64,000 nt of DNA from Candidatus Viridilinea mediisalina (GCF_002532535.1 NZ_NQWI01000015.1:1-64000); one strand, 5' to 3'. Positions 51,601-59,663 are shown, counted from the stretch's first letter. Notes: generated from the sequence alone by a model not told the origin. Numbers and translations are program-made.

Positions 51601-52038
51601 ACCGCAACAACCAGCCCCGACGGCAGCAGCCCCGAAGCGCGGCGGCGGATCGAACTCAGCGCCATGGCTCTGGTCATGCAGAGCGAGCAGGCGCTTGGTT
51701 TTCAGCCCCGCGACGTGAGTGGAGCTAAAGTAGGCTACGACATCGAATCACGTATCCCTGCGACTGGTCAGCTCCGCTTCATCGAAGTGAAGGGGCGTAG
51801 CGTGGGAGCAAGCACCGTCACCGTAAGCCGCAACGAGATTCTCACGGCACTCAACAAACCAGACGAGTTCATCCTCGCTCTCGTTGCCATTCCAGCCCCA
51901 ACCGCAGGCGGCAGCCCGACCCTGCGCTACGTGCGCCGCCCCTTTACCCGTGAGCCAGAAGCGTTTGCTGAGAGTGTCAATTACAACTGGGATGATTTGT
52001 GGGCTATGGGGGAGGAGATTGTAGATTGTAGATTGTAG
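48673..52038 (+). CDS. SNF2-type helicase with DUF3883 (NOV) domain
   Basis: The 1121-residue protein has Walker A LLADDPGAGKTIMAGL (residues 71-86), DEAH at 175-178, LLLTATPHNGKEEDFQLFLA, and the second RecA domain (VFTEHLATLHYLTERI, ATDAAGEGINLQHA, RFGRIHRIGQ). A coiled region follows. The DUF3883 domain at about 1018-1075 (VGYDIESRIPATGQLRFIEV, then KGRSVGAS) has a PD-(D/E)xK-like IEVK. Homologues I know begin earlier, so the N-terminus may be shortened; an in-frame stop lies 4 codons upstream. Partner of the methyltransferase and ATPase downstream. The stop codon is part of a heptamer array. Confidence 0.87.
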   Translation: MFNSNWCHITTRDLLSNDGEAFRLAVEAQRIRRAHLCDPLLAVSMSLVDPLPHQLTAVYEELLPRQPLRYLLADDPGAGKTIMAGLFTKELHIRGDVQHCLIVAPGALVAQWQTELALRFQLPFALIDAASVDVAAMPSTPTRPQFWIVRLDQLARNEAFQAQLCAVAWDLVIFDEAHKLAASFFGGEVRYTRRYRAAQRLGASTRHLLLLTATPHNGKEEDFQLFLALLDPDRFAGRFRDGVHTADVSDLMRRLTKEQLLTFEGRPLFPERIATTVPYALSAEEQELYEQVSHYVRQEFNRADALERGQRGTIGFALTMLQRRLASSPAAIFQSLHRRRKRLEQRLAEARLLGTGHSHDSPHPLLSFQQSTVPLDDEELDEANEYEFESPEAQFLDQATAARTIDELLRELALLADLEALAAQLCRSGTDKKWEQLRALVSELVIPTPATAGHQRPKLVVFTEHLATLHYLTERITTLLGRAEAVVSICGTMDRRERQAVEEAFAFDPAVQILVATDAAGEGINLQHAHLMVNYDLPWNPNRLEQRFGRIHRIGQTEVCHLWNLVAHETREGEVYARLLQKLEVERSALGGQVFDVLGRLSFQNRPLRDLLVEAVRYGDQPEVRARLSQTVETTLDREQLRALLQQRALAHASLDVAQVFALREDLERAEARRLQPYFIGAFFLTAFQQLGGRYYERERGRYELTYVPPLLRQPDAVGKSPVAQRYARVTFSKELRLVRGQPEAALLAPGHPLLEATLAALLARSGDLLQQGALLIDPADTSTLPRMLLIMEHRIQEARPLPNGEQRIVAQQLQCVEVDTTGAARPAGYAPHLDYRSATPSEQALLLAQSPAFDAHKLEATIHTLQASMAADHLATVRQRRDALVTKTLQAVQERLTKEIIYWNSQAVKYREQERAGKRPRMHALVAERRADELQERLRQRQAELEQERHVVASAPTLLARALIIPVGLITQWLGTATTSPDGSSPEARRRIELSAMALVMQSEQALGFQPRDVSGAKVGYDIESRIPATGQLRFIEVKGRSVGASTVTVSRNEILTALNKPDEFILALVAIPAPTAGGSPTLRYVRRPFTREPEAFAESVNYNWDDLWAMGEEIVDCRL

Positions 52039-52130
52039 ATTGTAGATTGCAGATTGCCGAACATGGCGTTCCAATGGGCTTTCGCGTTCTTGATTATGCG
52101 GCATGTTCAAGGGTAGTTGGTATAAGAGGC
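52017..52130. repeat. Heptamer array plus P4 element
   Basis: Six GATTGTA-type units (52017-52058) contain the helicase stop codon. Next is a 70-nt element (about 52057-52130: GCCGAACATGGCGTTCCAAT ... GGTAGTTGGTAT). The same pairing of array and element occurs inverted at 59873-59979 and direct at 63141-63234; a degenerate copy is at 12980-13052. Confidence 0.85.
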
Positions 52131-52400
52131 TGTCTGAAAAGCTAGTGGGCACACGTTGGAGTGCCGGCTTTAGGGAAGCAGAAATTGTTACGTATCCCAG
52201 CAGCCTGTCATGCTGAATAGTCCATGGGCGGGCATCGTAGTGCCGACTTTAGTCGGCTGAGGTCTTTGGCAGCGATGGGAAGCCGACTAAAGTCGGCACT
52301 ACCTATGGCGCAAACGGTCAAGTATCCTGAAACCATCCCTAAGGGAAAAAATGGTACAATCTAAAATCTAAAATCTAAAATCTAAAATCTACAATCCACC
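52131..52400. repeat. Half P3 element, 117-nt inverted repeat (right copy), heptamers
   Basis: 52131-52172 is the left half of P3 (GAGGCTGTCTGAAAAG ... GGAGTGCCGGCTTTA). 52173-52289 is the inverted partner of 47680-47796. 52359-52397 is a TCTAAAA heptamer run leading up to the methyltransferase gene. No gene in 52039-52412. Confidence 0.8.
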
Positions 52401-52412
52401 ATAGGATTCACC

Positions 52413-55400
52413 ATGCCCACCAAGAAGCTCATTGAGGTTGCGCTGCCGCTGGATGATATTAACGCGGCCTCGGCCCGCGAAAAGTCAATCCGCCATGGTC
52501 ACCCTTCGACGCTGCACCTCTGGTGGGCGCGCCGCCCGTTGGCCGCATGCCGCGCGGTGCTCTTTGCGTCACTCATTGATGATCCCGACCAAGAGGGTGT
52601 GCCGGAGGCGCTGTTGGCCGAGATTGATCTCCTCCCGGCCCCCGCCTTGCCCGATTGGGCCAGGTTGCCCCTTGCCGAACAGCGCCGCCAGCGCCTCTTC
52701 CGTTTCATTAAGCTGCTGGTGCAGTGGGAGAGTAGTAACGATGAGCGGGTGCTTGCGACCGCCCACCGCCTCATCCTTGCGGCCACCAACGGCAATCCGC
52801 CGCCCGTCTATGATCCCTTTGCTGGTGGTGGCTCCATTCCGCTGGAGGCCCAGCGCCTCGGCCTTGAAGCCCACGCCAGCGACCTCAACCCCGTTGCCGT
52901 CTTGATCAATAAGGCGCTGATTGAACTGCCACCCACGTTTGCGAATCTGCCACCCGTGGGGTTAGGAAATAGGAAAGAGGAGAGAGGAAATAGGGGGGAG
53001 GGGGGAGGAAATAGGAAAGAGGAGAGAGGAAATAGGGGGGAGGGGTTAGGAAATAGGAAAGAGGAGAGAGGAAATAGGGGGGAGGGGTTAGGAAATAGGG
53101 GGGAAGATGATGCATTTCAAGGAGTTAATTGTGTGGCAGAAGGCGATGAGCATAGCACGGGAGGTCTATCGCCTCGTTCCCCATCTGCCACGCGAGGAGA
53201 CCTACGGAATGCGTTCGCAGATTACACGGGCAGCAGTCTCCGTTCCGGCGAACATTGCGGAGGGATGGGCACGCGAATCGAGTCGGGAGAAGGCGCAGTT
53301 TCTAGCTGTGGCCCAGGGCTCGCTGGCGGAATTGGAGACGCTACTGATGCTCTGCGAGCAGATAGGATGGTTTCCGGTGAAGGAGACGGAGGAACTGCAT
53401 CGCTTGATGAACGAGGTGGGGCGTATCCTGACGACGATGCGCCGCCGTCGTCGCGAAGAGGGAGAGGGCAAGTAGGCGAACATAAGCCAGGAGGCCCAAC
53501 CCCTACTTCCTATTTCCTCCCCTCTATTTCCTACAAAGGCCCTGCCGGCCTAGCCGCCGATGTGCGCTCCTATGGTCAGTGGATGCGTGCTGAGGCCGAG
53601 CGGCGGATTGGCCACCTCTATCCCAAAGTGGCGCTACCCAAAGCCTATGGCGGCGGCGAGGCGACGGTGATTGCGTGGCTCTGGGCGCGCACGGTCACAT
53701 GCCCCAATCCGGCCTGTGGCGCCCAGATGCCGCTGGTGCGCTCGTTTGCCTTGTCGAAAAAGAAGGGCAAGGAGGCGTGGGTTGCGCCGGTGATCGAGCG
53801 CACTACGCCGCCCCGCGTGCGTTTCACGATCCAAGCGGATAGCGCCACACCGCCCGAGGCGACGGTTGGGCGCAAGGGGGCGCGCTGTCTCTGCTGTGAG
53901 ACGCCGGTGGGCCTCGATTATGTGCGTAGCGAGGGCCGCGCCGGGCGCATGGGCGCTCAGATGCTGGCGATTGTCGCTGAGGGCAAACGCGAGCGCATCT
54001 ACCTGCCGCCCAATGCCGCCCATGAGCAGATCGCGGCCAGTGCCACGCCCGCCTGGGCCCCAGAGACGGATTTGCCTGAGCAGGCGCTCGGCTTTCGGGT
54101 GCAAAATTATGGCTTGACGATGCATCGTGATCTCTTCACCCCACGCCAACTCGTGGCCCTGACGACCTTCAGCGATCTCGTGGGCGAAGCGCGCGAGCGG
54201 GTGCGGCACGATGCCGAGGAAGCCGGACTGGACGCCGCTACGGCCAGTGCCTATGCTGATGCGGTGGCGACCTATTTGGCGTTGGGTGTGAGTAGACTTA
54301 GCGACATTTCTAATGCTTTGTGTTGTTGGGAAAATACAAAAACACAGGTTAGACATCTTTTTACTCGTCATGCTATTTCCATGTTGTGGGATTTTGGTGA
54401 GAACAGTTTATTTGCAAACGCGGCTGGAGATTATAATATAAGTCTTGGTAATTTAATCAAAGCCCTAGATCAAACCCCAGCAACAAAAATGGGCAAAGTA
54501 AATCAAAAAGATGCCGCTGAAGTTGCATCAAATAATCAAACAGTTATCATCTCCACCGATCCACCCTACTACGACAACGTACCCTACGCCGATCTCAGCG
54601 ACTTCTTCTACGTCTGGCTCCGTGGCGCATTGCGCGGGGTCTACCCGGAACTCTTTAGCACCATGCTGGTGCCCAAGGCCGCCGAACTGGTCGCCGAACC
54701 CTTCCGCCACGGCGGGCGCGAGGCAGCACAACACTTCTTTGAAGCGGGGCTCCGCAAGGTCTTTGAGCGCATCCGAGCAGTGCAGAACCCCGCTTATCCG
54801 CTCACCGTCTACTACGCCTTCAAGCAGGCCGAGAGCGAAGATGAGGTGCCGGATGGCGAACAGGCAGGCAATGGCGTATCCTCTTCGACCGGCTGGGAGA
54901 CCATGCTGGAGGGTTTGGTACAAGCGGGCTTGGCGATCAATGGCACATGGCCGATGCGTACCGAATTAAGCAATCGCATGCGCGGCATCGGCAGCAACGC
55001 CCTCGCCACCTCCATCGTCCTCGTCTGTCGCCCGCGACCCAGTGATGCCCCGAGTACCAGCCGTTTAGCATTTATCCGTGCGCTCCGCCGCGAACTACCG
55101 GATGCGTTGCGGGCGCTCCAGCGCGCCAACATCGCGCCGGTAGACCTCGCCCAAGCCTCGATTGGCCCTGGCATGGCGATCTACTCGCGCCACAACGCGG
55201 TCTTGGAGGCGGACGGCACCCCCATGCGCGTCCGCACGGCGCTCCAACTGATCAACGCCGCACTCGACGAAGTATTGGCCGAACAAGAGGGCGACTACGA
55301 CAACGAGACGCGCTGGGCCATTGCGTGGTTCGAGCAGTACCAATTTGAAGAGGGGCAGTACGGTGTCGCCGAAACCCTCAGCAAAGCCAAAAACAGCTCC

Positions 55401-55775
55401 GTAGCGGGCATGGTCGAAGCGGGCATCATCGTCGCACGGAGCGGCAACGTGCGCCTAATCAGCCGCAGCGAACTCCCGGCCACCTGGAACATCGCGCACG
55501 AGCGGCGCATCACCGTCTGGCACGCAACGCAACACCTGGTTCACGCACTCGACAAAGGGGGCGAAACGGGGGCCGCCGCGCTGCTGGCGGCACTGCCAAG
55601 CGACACCGCCGCCATCGCCCGCGACCTCGCCTACCGGCTCTACACCACCTGCGAGCGCAAAAAATGGGCCAGCGAAGCCCTGGCCTACAACAGCCTCATC
55701 ATCAGTTGGACAGAGATCGCCCACCTCGCGGCGGAAGCGCGGCGGGGAGGCACCGTGCAAGCGGAGTTGTTTTGA
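52413..55775 (+). CDS. DUF1156-type adenine DNA methyltransferase with in-frame insertion
   Basis: The 1120-residue product opens with EVALPLDDINAASAREKSIR and HPSTLHLWWARRPLAACRAV (DUF1156). SAM motif I is VYDPFAGGGSIPLEAQRLGL (about 132-151). The catalytic motif STDPPYYDNVPYADLSDFF lies near 715. Residues about 184-373 are not methyltransferase: they are 14-residue repeats LGNRKEERGNRGEG and then out-of-frame translation of a nested gene. Host sequence resumes at YKGPAGLAADVRSYGQWM. No stop or frameshift occurs across the insert. Bases about 54290-54550 are strikingly AT-rich. It should methylate host DNA for the helicase/ATPase system. Whether the interrupted enzyme works is open. Confidence 0.85.
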   Translation: MPTKKLIEVALPLDDINAASAREKSIRHGHPSTLHLWWARRPLAACRAVLFASLIDDPDQEGVPEALLAEIDLLPAPALPDWARLPLAEQRRQRLFRFIKLLVQWESSNDERVLATAHRLILAATNGNPPPVYDPFAGGGSIPLEAQRLGLEAHASDLNPVAVLINKALIELPPTFANLPPVGLGNRKEERGNRGEGGGNRKEERGNRGEGLGNRKEERGNRGEGLGNRGEDDAFQGVNCVAEGDEHSTGGLSPRSPSATRGDLRNAFADYTGSSLRSGEHCGGMGTRIESGEGAVSSCGPGLAGGIGDATDALRADRMVSGEGDGGTASLDERGGAYPDDDAPPSSRRGRGQVGEHKPGGPTPTSYFLPSISYKGPAGLAADVRSYGQWMRAEAERRIGHLYPKVALPKAYGGGEATVIAWLWARTVTCPNPACGAQMPLVRSFALSKKKGKEAWVAPVIERTTPPRVRFTIQADSATPPEATVGRKGARCLCCETPVGLDYVRSEGRAGRMGAQMLAIVAEGKRERIYLPPNAAHEQIAASATPAWAPETDLPEQALGFRVQNYGLTMHRDLFTPRQLVALTTFSDLVGEARERVRHDAEEAGLDAATASAYADAVATYLALGVSRLSDISNALCCWENTKTQVRHLFTRHAISMLWDFGENSLFANAAGDYNISLGNLIKALDQTPATKMGKVNQKDAAEVASNNQTVIISTDPPYYDNVPYADLSDFFYVWLRGALRGVYPELFSTMLVPKAAELVAEPFRHGGREAAQHFFEAGLRKVFERIRAVQNPAYPLTVYYAFKQAESEDEVPDGEQAGNGVSSSTGWETMLEGLVQAGLAINGTWPMRTELSNRMRGIGSNALATSIVLVCRPRPSDAPSTSRLAFIRALRRELPDALRALQRANIAPVDLAQASIGPGMAIYSRHNAVLEADGTPMRVRTALQLINAALDEVLAEQEGDYDNETRWAIAWFEQYQFEEGQYGVAETLSKAKNSSVAGMVEAGIIVARSGNVRLISRSELPATWNIAHERRITVWHATQHLVHALDKGGETGAAALLAALPSDTAAIARDLAYRLYTTCERKKWASEALAYNSLIISWTEIAHLAAEARRGGTVQAELF
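52962..53533. mobile_element. Insertion carrying a four-helix-bundle gene between inverted heptamer arrays
   Basis: The left end (52962-53104) has three full 42-nt units, each six heptamers (GGAAATA, GGAAAGA, GGAGAGA, GGAAATA, GGGGGGA, GGGGTTA), plus a partial one. The right end (53504-53533) is the complementary strand of the same heptamers (TACTTCC, TATTTCC, TCCCCTC, TATTTCC). Between them is the complete gene 53107-53475. Total insertion is about 570 nt, a multiple of three, and the host frame stays open. It looks like an IVS-type element. Confidence 0.75.
53107..53475 (+). CDS. Four-helix-bundle protein (S23/IVS type)
   Basis: The 122-residue product reads MMHFKELIVWQKAMSIAREV, then PREETYGMRSQITRAAVSVP, ANIAEGWARESSREKAQFLA and GSLAELETLLMLCEQIGWF. 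It is a full-length member of the family found in 23S rRNA intervening sequences (PF05635/TIGR02436) and structurally related to Avd of diversity-generating retroelements. It is encoded in a different frame from the methyltransferase that surrounds it. The purine-rich heptamers just before the ATG can serve as ribosome site. Family biochemistry is poorly known; nucleic-acid binding is likely. Confidence 0.88.
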   Translation: MMHFKELIVWQKAMSIAREVYRLVPHLPREETYGMRSQITRAAVSVPANIAEGWARESSREKAQFLAVAQGSLAELETLLMLCEQIGWFPVKETEELHRLMNEVGRILTTMRRRRREEGEGK

Positions 55776-55878
55776 ACAGCGTTTACGTCTTTTATTAGTG
55801 CGAAGAAGTTTTACGTAAAACAAACGAATCATCATCAATCATGACATGTATAATTGTCAACCTGAAAGGATTTTCGCC

Positions 55879-56196
55879 ATGATCATAGTAGAAACCCGCT
55901 ATGAACATATCGTGCTTACCCAAGAACAGACGCCTCTTATTGTAGGTACTACAATGAAGGTTATCGAATTGGTACTTGAAAAACAGGCAAATGGCTGGAG
56001 TGCCGAAGAGCTACACTTTCAGTTTCCCTATCTTTCACTCGGACAGATCTACTCTGCACTTGCCTACTATGCTGACCATCAAGAAGAGCTTGATCAGGAT
56101 ATTAAACAGCGTCTAGCTTTAGTGGATCAGATTCGCACACAGACTCCGCAAACCACTTTACATGAGCGTATTCGTATTCAACGAGGATTATTTTGA
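55879..56196 (+). CDS. DUF433-type antitoxin-like protein
   Basis: ATG 55879 follows AAAGGA and gives 105 residues. TPLIVGTTMKVIELVLEKQA, then NGWSAEELHFQFPYLSLGQI and YSALAYYADHQEEL match DUF433 proteins, small wHTH antitoxins normally paired with a PIN-like toxin. No toxin gene follows; after it comes a 20-codon ORF and then the DUF499 gene. It is AT-rich. It may regulate the defence genes around it. Confidence 0.75.
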   Translation: MIIVETRYEHIVLTQEQTPLIVGTTMKVIELVLEKQANGWSAEELHFQFPYLSLGQIYSALAYYADHQEELDQDIKQRLALVDQIRTQTPQTTLHERIRIQRGLF

Positions 56197-56276
56197 GCAT
56201 GATTGTTCAAATCGGCACTGAATCAGATATCAAAAACAATGTAATCTTTCTTCCATTATAAAATAAGGAGTCCTCC

Positions 56277-59200
56277 ATGGCCACCTCCAACCACGAGCGC
56301 GTCGGCAAAGCCCTTGAGTTACTGAATGCTGGCCTTCGGCCCTTCTTTGAACGCGAGTTGCAGAGTGCCTACGGCGATACGTGGGATGAGACGGTGCGTG
56401 GGCATTTGAGTGAGCGCCAGGGTGGGCGTAGTAGTAATTGGGATACGACGGCTATTCTTGGGGTGATGATTGGCCATTGGGATCAGGTTTTTCGGCGGCA
56501 GTTGGGGAATGCCGACCGCACGTTGATCCATGAGTGCCGCGATATTCGTAATCGCTGGGCGCATCAGCATGGCTTTACGCTTGATGATACCTATCGGGCC
56601 TTTGATAGCATTCAGCGGTTGTTGCTCGCTGTGGGTGCGCCCGATCAGGCGAAGGAGATTGATCGCAAGAAGCAGGAGGTGTTGCGCGCCCGCTTTGATG
56701 AGCAGGTGAAGCGTGAGCAGAAACGGGCTACCACTGCGCCCATCAATGCCGTTACGGCAGCCGGTTTGCGCCCTTGGCGCGATGTGGTCATGCCCCATCC
56801 CGATGTGGCCGGGGGGCGCTATCAGCAGGCTGAATTTGCTGCTGATCTGGGCCAGGTGTATCGTGGCGAAGGGAGCCTTGAGTATCGCGATCCTCATCAG
56901 TTTTTTCAGCGTACCTATTTGACTGAGGGGCTGCGGATTTTGCTGACCAATGCCTTGAAACGTTTGACTTCGCACGCGGGCGATCCGGTGGTGGAACTTC
57001 AGACCAACTTTGGCGGTGGTAAGACCCACTCGATGCTGGCGCTCTACCACCTCTGCGGCGGCGTCGCTCCGGCAGAACTGGCAGGTATGGATGTGGTCTT
57101 GCGCGATACCGGCATCACCCACCTACCCACGGTCCGCCGCGCCGTCTTGGTGGGCACCGCCCTCGCGGCGGCCAAGCGTAGCACCAAGCCCGATGGGACA
57201 GAAGTGGGAACACTTTGGGGCGAAATGGCCTATCAATTGCTGGGCAAGCGGGGCTACGCCCTCGTCGCCGAAGCCGACCGGGCGGGGGTTAACCCTGGCT
57301 CAGACGCCCTGCGGCAACTCTTTGATCTCGCTGCGCCCTGTCTGGTACTGATTGACGAGTGGGTCGCCTTTGTCCGTCAGCTCTACGGCATCAATGGGCT
57401 ACCGGCGGGCAGCTTTGATGCCAACCTCACCTTTGCCCAAGCCATGACCGAAGCGGTCAAGGCGGTGCCTCATGTACTCATTGTGGCCTCGTTGCCCGCC
57501 TCGGACATTGAGATTGGCGGCGAAGGGGGCCGGGAAGCGTTGACCCGTCTGCGTAACACCTTTGCACGCCTTGAGTCTTCGTGGCGTCCGGCCAGCTCGG
57601 AGGAGGGCTTCGAGATTGTGCGTCGTCGCCTCTTCCAGCCCATCGCCGATCCAAGTCTCTTTCCGCAGCGCGACGCGGTAATCCGGGCCTATGGCGATCT
57701 TTACCGCAGCAACAGCAGCGAATTTCCTGCCGATGTGCGTGAAGCGGACTATGAGCGGCGCATGCTCGCGGCCTATCCGATTCACCCCGAACTCTTTGAT
57801 CGGCTCTTTAACGACTGGGCCAGCCTCGACAAGTTCCAGCGCACCCGGGGCGTACTGCGCCTCATGGCCGCCGTCATCCACTCGCTCTGGGAGCGCCAAG
57901 ATCGCTCGCTGCTGATCATGCCCGCCTCGGTGCCAGTAGACAACGGGGCGGTCAACTTTGAATTGACGCGCTACTTGGATGATCCGTGGGTGCCGGTGAT
58001 CGAAAAGGACGTAGACGGCCCCAATTCGTTGCCGCTCCGCATAGACCGCGACAACCCCAACCTTGGGCGCTACTCGGCTACGCGCCGCGTGGCGCGCACG
58101 CTCTACCTTGGCTCGGCGCCAACCTTGCGGGCGGCCAACAAAGGGCTTGAGGATCGTGCGATCAAACTTGGATGTGTACAACCCGGCGAAACGGTCAGCG
58201 TCTTTGGCGATGCGCTGCGGCGGCTGATTGGTGGCGCTACCCACCTCTACGAAAACGGCCAACGCTACTGGTTCTCGACCCAGCCTAGCGTGAATCGGCT
58301 TGCCCAGGATCGCGCCGAGCAGCAGCGCGAAGACATGATCGAAGATGAAATCCTGCGGCGCATCCGCGAAGAGCTCAACAGTCACCGTCAAAACCCGGCC
58401 CTACGCGGTGAATTCTGCGGCGTACACCTCGCGCCCAGTTCGAGCGGCGACGTGCAAGACGAACGCGAAGTGCGTCTGGTTGTCTTAGGGCCACAGCACC
58501 CCCACATCAGCGCCAGTAAACAGGCCAACTCCGCTGCACGCACGCAGGCGCAACAGATTCTCGATCTGCGCGGCAGCGCACCGCGACGCTACAAAAACAT
58601 GTTGGCCTTCCTCGCCCCTGACACCACCCGGCTTGCCGAACTGGTTCAAGCCACCCGCGAATACCTCGCCTGGCGCTCGATTGAAGCGGAGGCGGAAACG
58701 CTCAACCTTGACGCCTTCCAGCGCCGTCAGAGCGAGACACGCTGCAAACAGGCCGACGAGACGATCAAGGGGCGCATTCCCGAAACCTACATCTGGCTAC
58801 TCGTACCCATCCAGGGCAAAGGCAGCGACCAGAAGCCCGATCCCTTTGCCCCCATTGAATGGGACGAAATGCGCTTACAAGGTTCCGACCCGATCATCCT
58901 ACGCACGAGCAAGCGCATGCAACACAACGGGCAACTCATCCCCAAGTTCGGCGGCATCCCCCTACGTTTGGAACTGGATCGCATCCCACTCTGGCAGGGC
59001 GATCATGTCGCGGTCAAACAACTCGCCGACTACTTTGCGTCCTACCTCTACCTACCGCGTCTCAAAGCGACCGACGTGCTGCTAGGGGCCATCAGCCAGG
59101 GGCTCAGCATGCTCACTTGGGAGACGGAGAGCTTCGCTTATGCGGAACGCTACGACGAAGCGAGTGGGCGCTACCAAGGGCTGATCTATGCCGAGGGGCG

Positions 59201-59663
59201 CAGCATCCCTCTCGACGAGCATGGCGTCATCGTTAAGCCCGCAGCGGTACAGCGCCAGATTGCTGCCGACGAAGCGGCGCGCCGCAACGCAGAAGCGGCG
59301 CAACAGCAGCACGCAGAAGGCTACCCCACCGCAAGCGCACCGGGCGAACCTTCTGCCGAAGCTCGGATTGGTGCAACAGGCTATAGCTCCTCCGTTGCGG
59401 CTGCCCCCAACCCAGCAGTACGCCCACGACGCATGCGGCGCTACTACGGCTCAGCCCGGCTCAACACGCTCAAAGTTGCCACCGAAGCGAGCAACATCGC
59501 CGCCGAGATTCTGCAACACCTTGCCGGACTTCCCGGTGCCAAGGTGCATGTAAGCCTCGAAATTGCCGCCGAACTACCCGAAGGCGCCCCCGATCACGTT
59601 GTACGTACCGTCACCGAAAACAGCCGTGTCCTCAAGCTAGAGAGCTACGGCTTTGAGGAGTAG
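56277..59663 (+). CDS. HEPN-DUF499 ATPase of the defence module
   Basis: The 1128-residue protein starts after AAGGAG. Residues about 1-125 resemble a Swt1-type HEPN domain with RDIRNRWAHQHGFTLDDTYR; RNRWAH fits RxxxxH. The DUF499 ATPase follows: Walker A LQTNFGGGKTHSMLALYHL (about 238-256) and Walker B PCLVLIDEWVAF (about 353-364), with ASLPASDIEIGG after it. The remainder is alpha-helical with a Gln/Ala-rich linker near 1000-1060. DUF499 occurs with DUF1156 methyltransferases and helicases in defence islands. The first heptamer of the following array supplies its TAG stop. Confidence 0.85.
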   Translation: MATSNHERVGKALELLNAGLRPFFERELQSAYGDTWDETVRGHLSERQGGRSSNWDTTAILGVMIGHWDQVFRRQLGNADRTLIHECRDIRNRWAHQHGFTLDDTYRAFDSIQRLLLAVGAPDQAKEIDRKKQEVLRARFDEQVKREQKRATTAPINAVTAAGLRPWRDVVMPHPDVAGGRYQQAEFAADLGQVYRGEGSLEYRDPHQFFQRTYLTEGLRILLTNALKRLTSHAGDPVVELQTNFGGGKTHSMLALYHLCGGVAPAELAGMDVVLRDTGITHLPTVRRAVLVGTALAAAKRSTKPDGTEVGTLWGEMAYQLLGKRGYALVAEADRAGVNPGSDALRQLFDLAAPCLVLIDEWVAFVRQLYGINGLPAGSFDANLTFAQAMTEAVKAVPHVLIVASLPASDIEIGGEGGREALTRLRNTFARLESSWRPASSEEGFEIVRRRLFQPIADPSLFPQRDAVIRAYGDLYRSNSSEFPADVREADYERRMLAAYPIHPELFDRLFNDWASLDKFQRTRGVLRLMAAVIHSLWERQDRSLLIMPASVPVDNGAVNFELTRYLDDPWVPVIEKDVDGPNSLPLRIDRDNPNLGRYSATRRVARTLYLGSAPTLRAANKGLEDRAIKLGCVQPGETVSVFGDALRRLIGGATHLYENGQRYWFSTQPSVNRLAQDRAEQQREDMIEDEILRRIREELNSHRQNPALRGEFCGVHLAPSSSGDVQDEREVRLVVLGPQHPHISASKQANSAARTQAQQILDLRGSAPRRYKNMLAFLAPDTTRLAELVQATREYLAWRSIEAEAETLNLDAFQRRQSETRCKQADETIKGRIPETYIWLLVPIQGKGSDQKPDPFAPIEWDEMRLQGSDPIILRTSKRMQHNGQLIPKFGGIPLRLELDRIPLWQGDHVAVKQLADYFASYLYLPRLKATDVLLGAISQGLSMLTWETESFAYAERYDEASGRYQGLIYAEGRSIPLDEHGVIVKPAAVQRQIAADEAARRNAEAAQQQHAEGYPTASAPGEPSAEARIGATGYSSSVAAAPNPAVRPRRMRRYYGSARLNTLKVATEASNIAAEILQHLAGLPGAKVHVSLEIAAELPEGAPDHVVRTVTENSRVLKLESYGFEE

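Noticed and set aside
54528-54923. Antisense ORFs over the methyltransferase catalytic region
   Set aside because: They overlap the DPPY motif on the opposite strand and lack their own signals.
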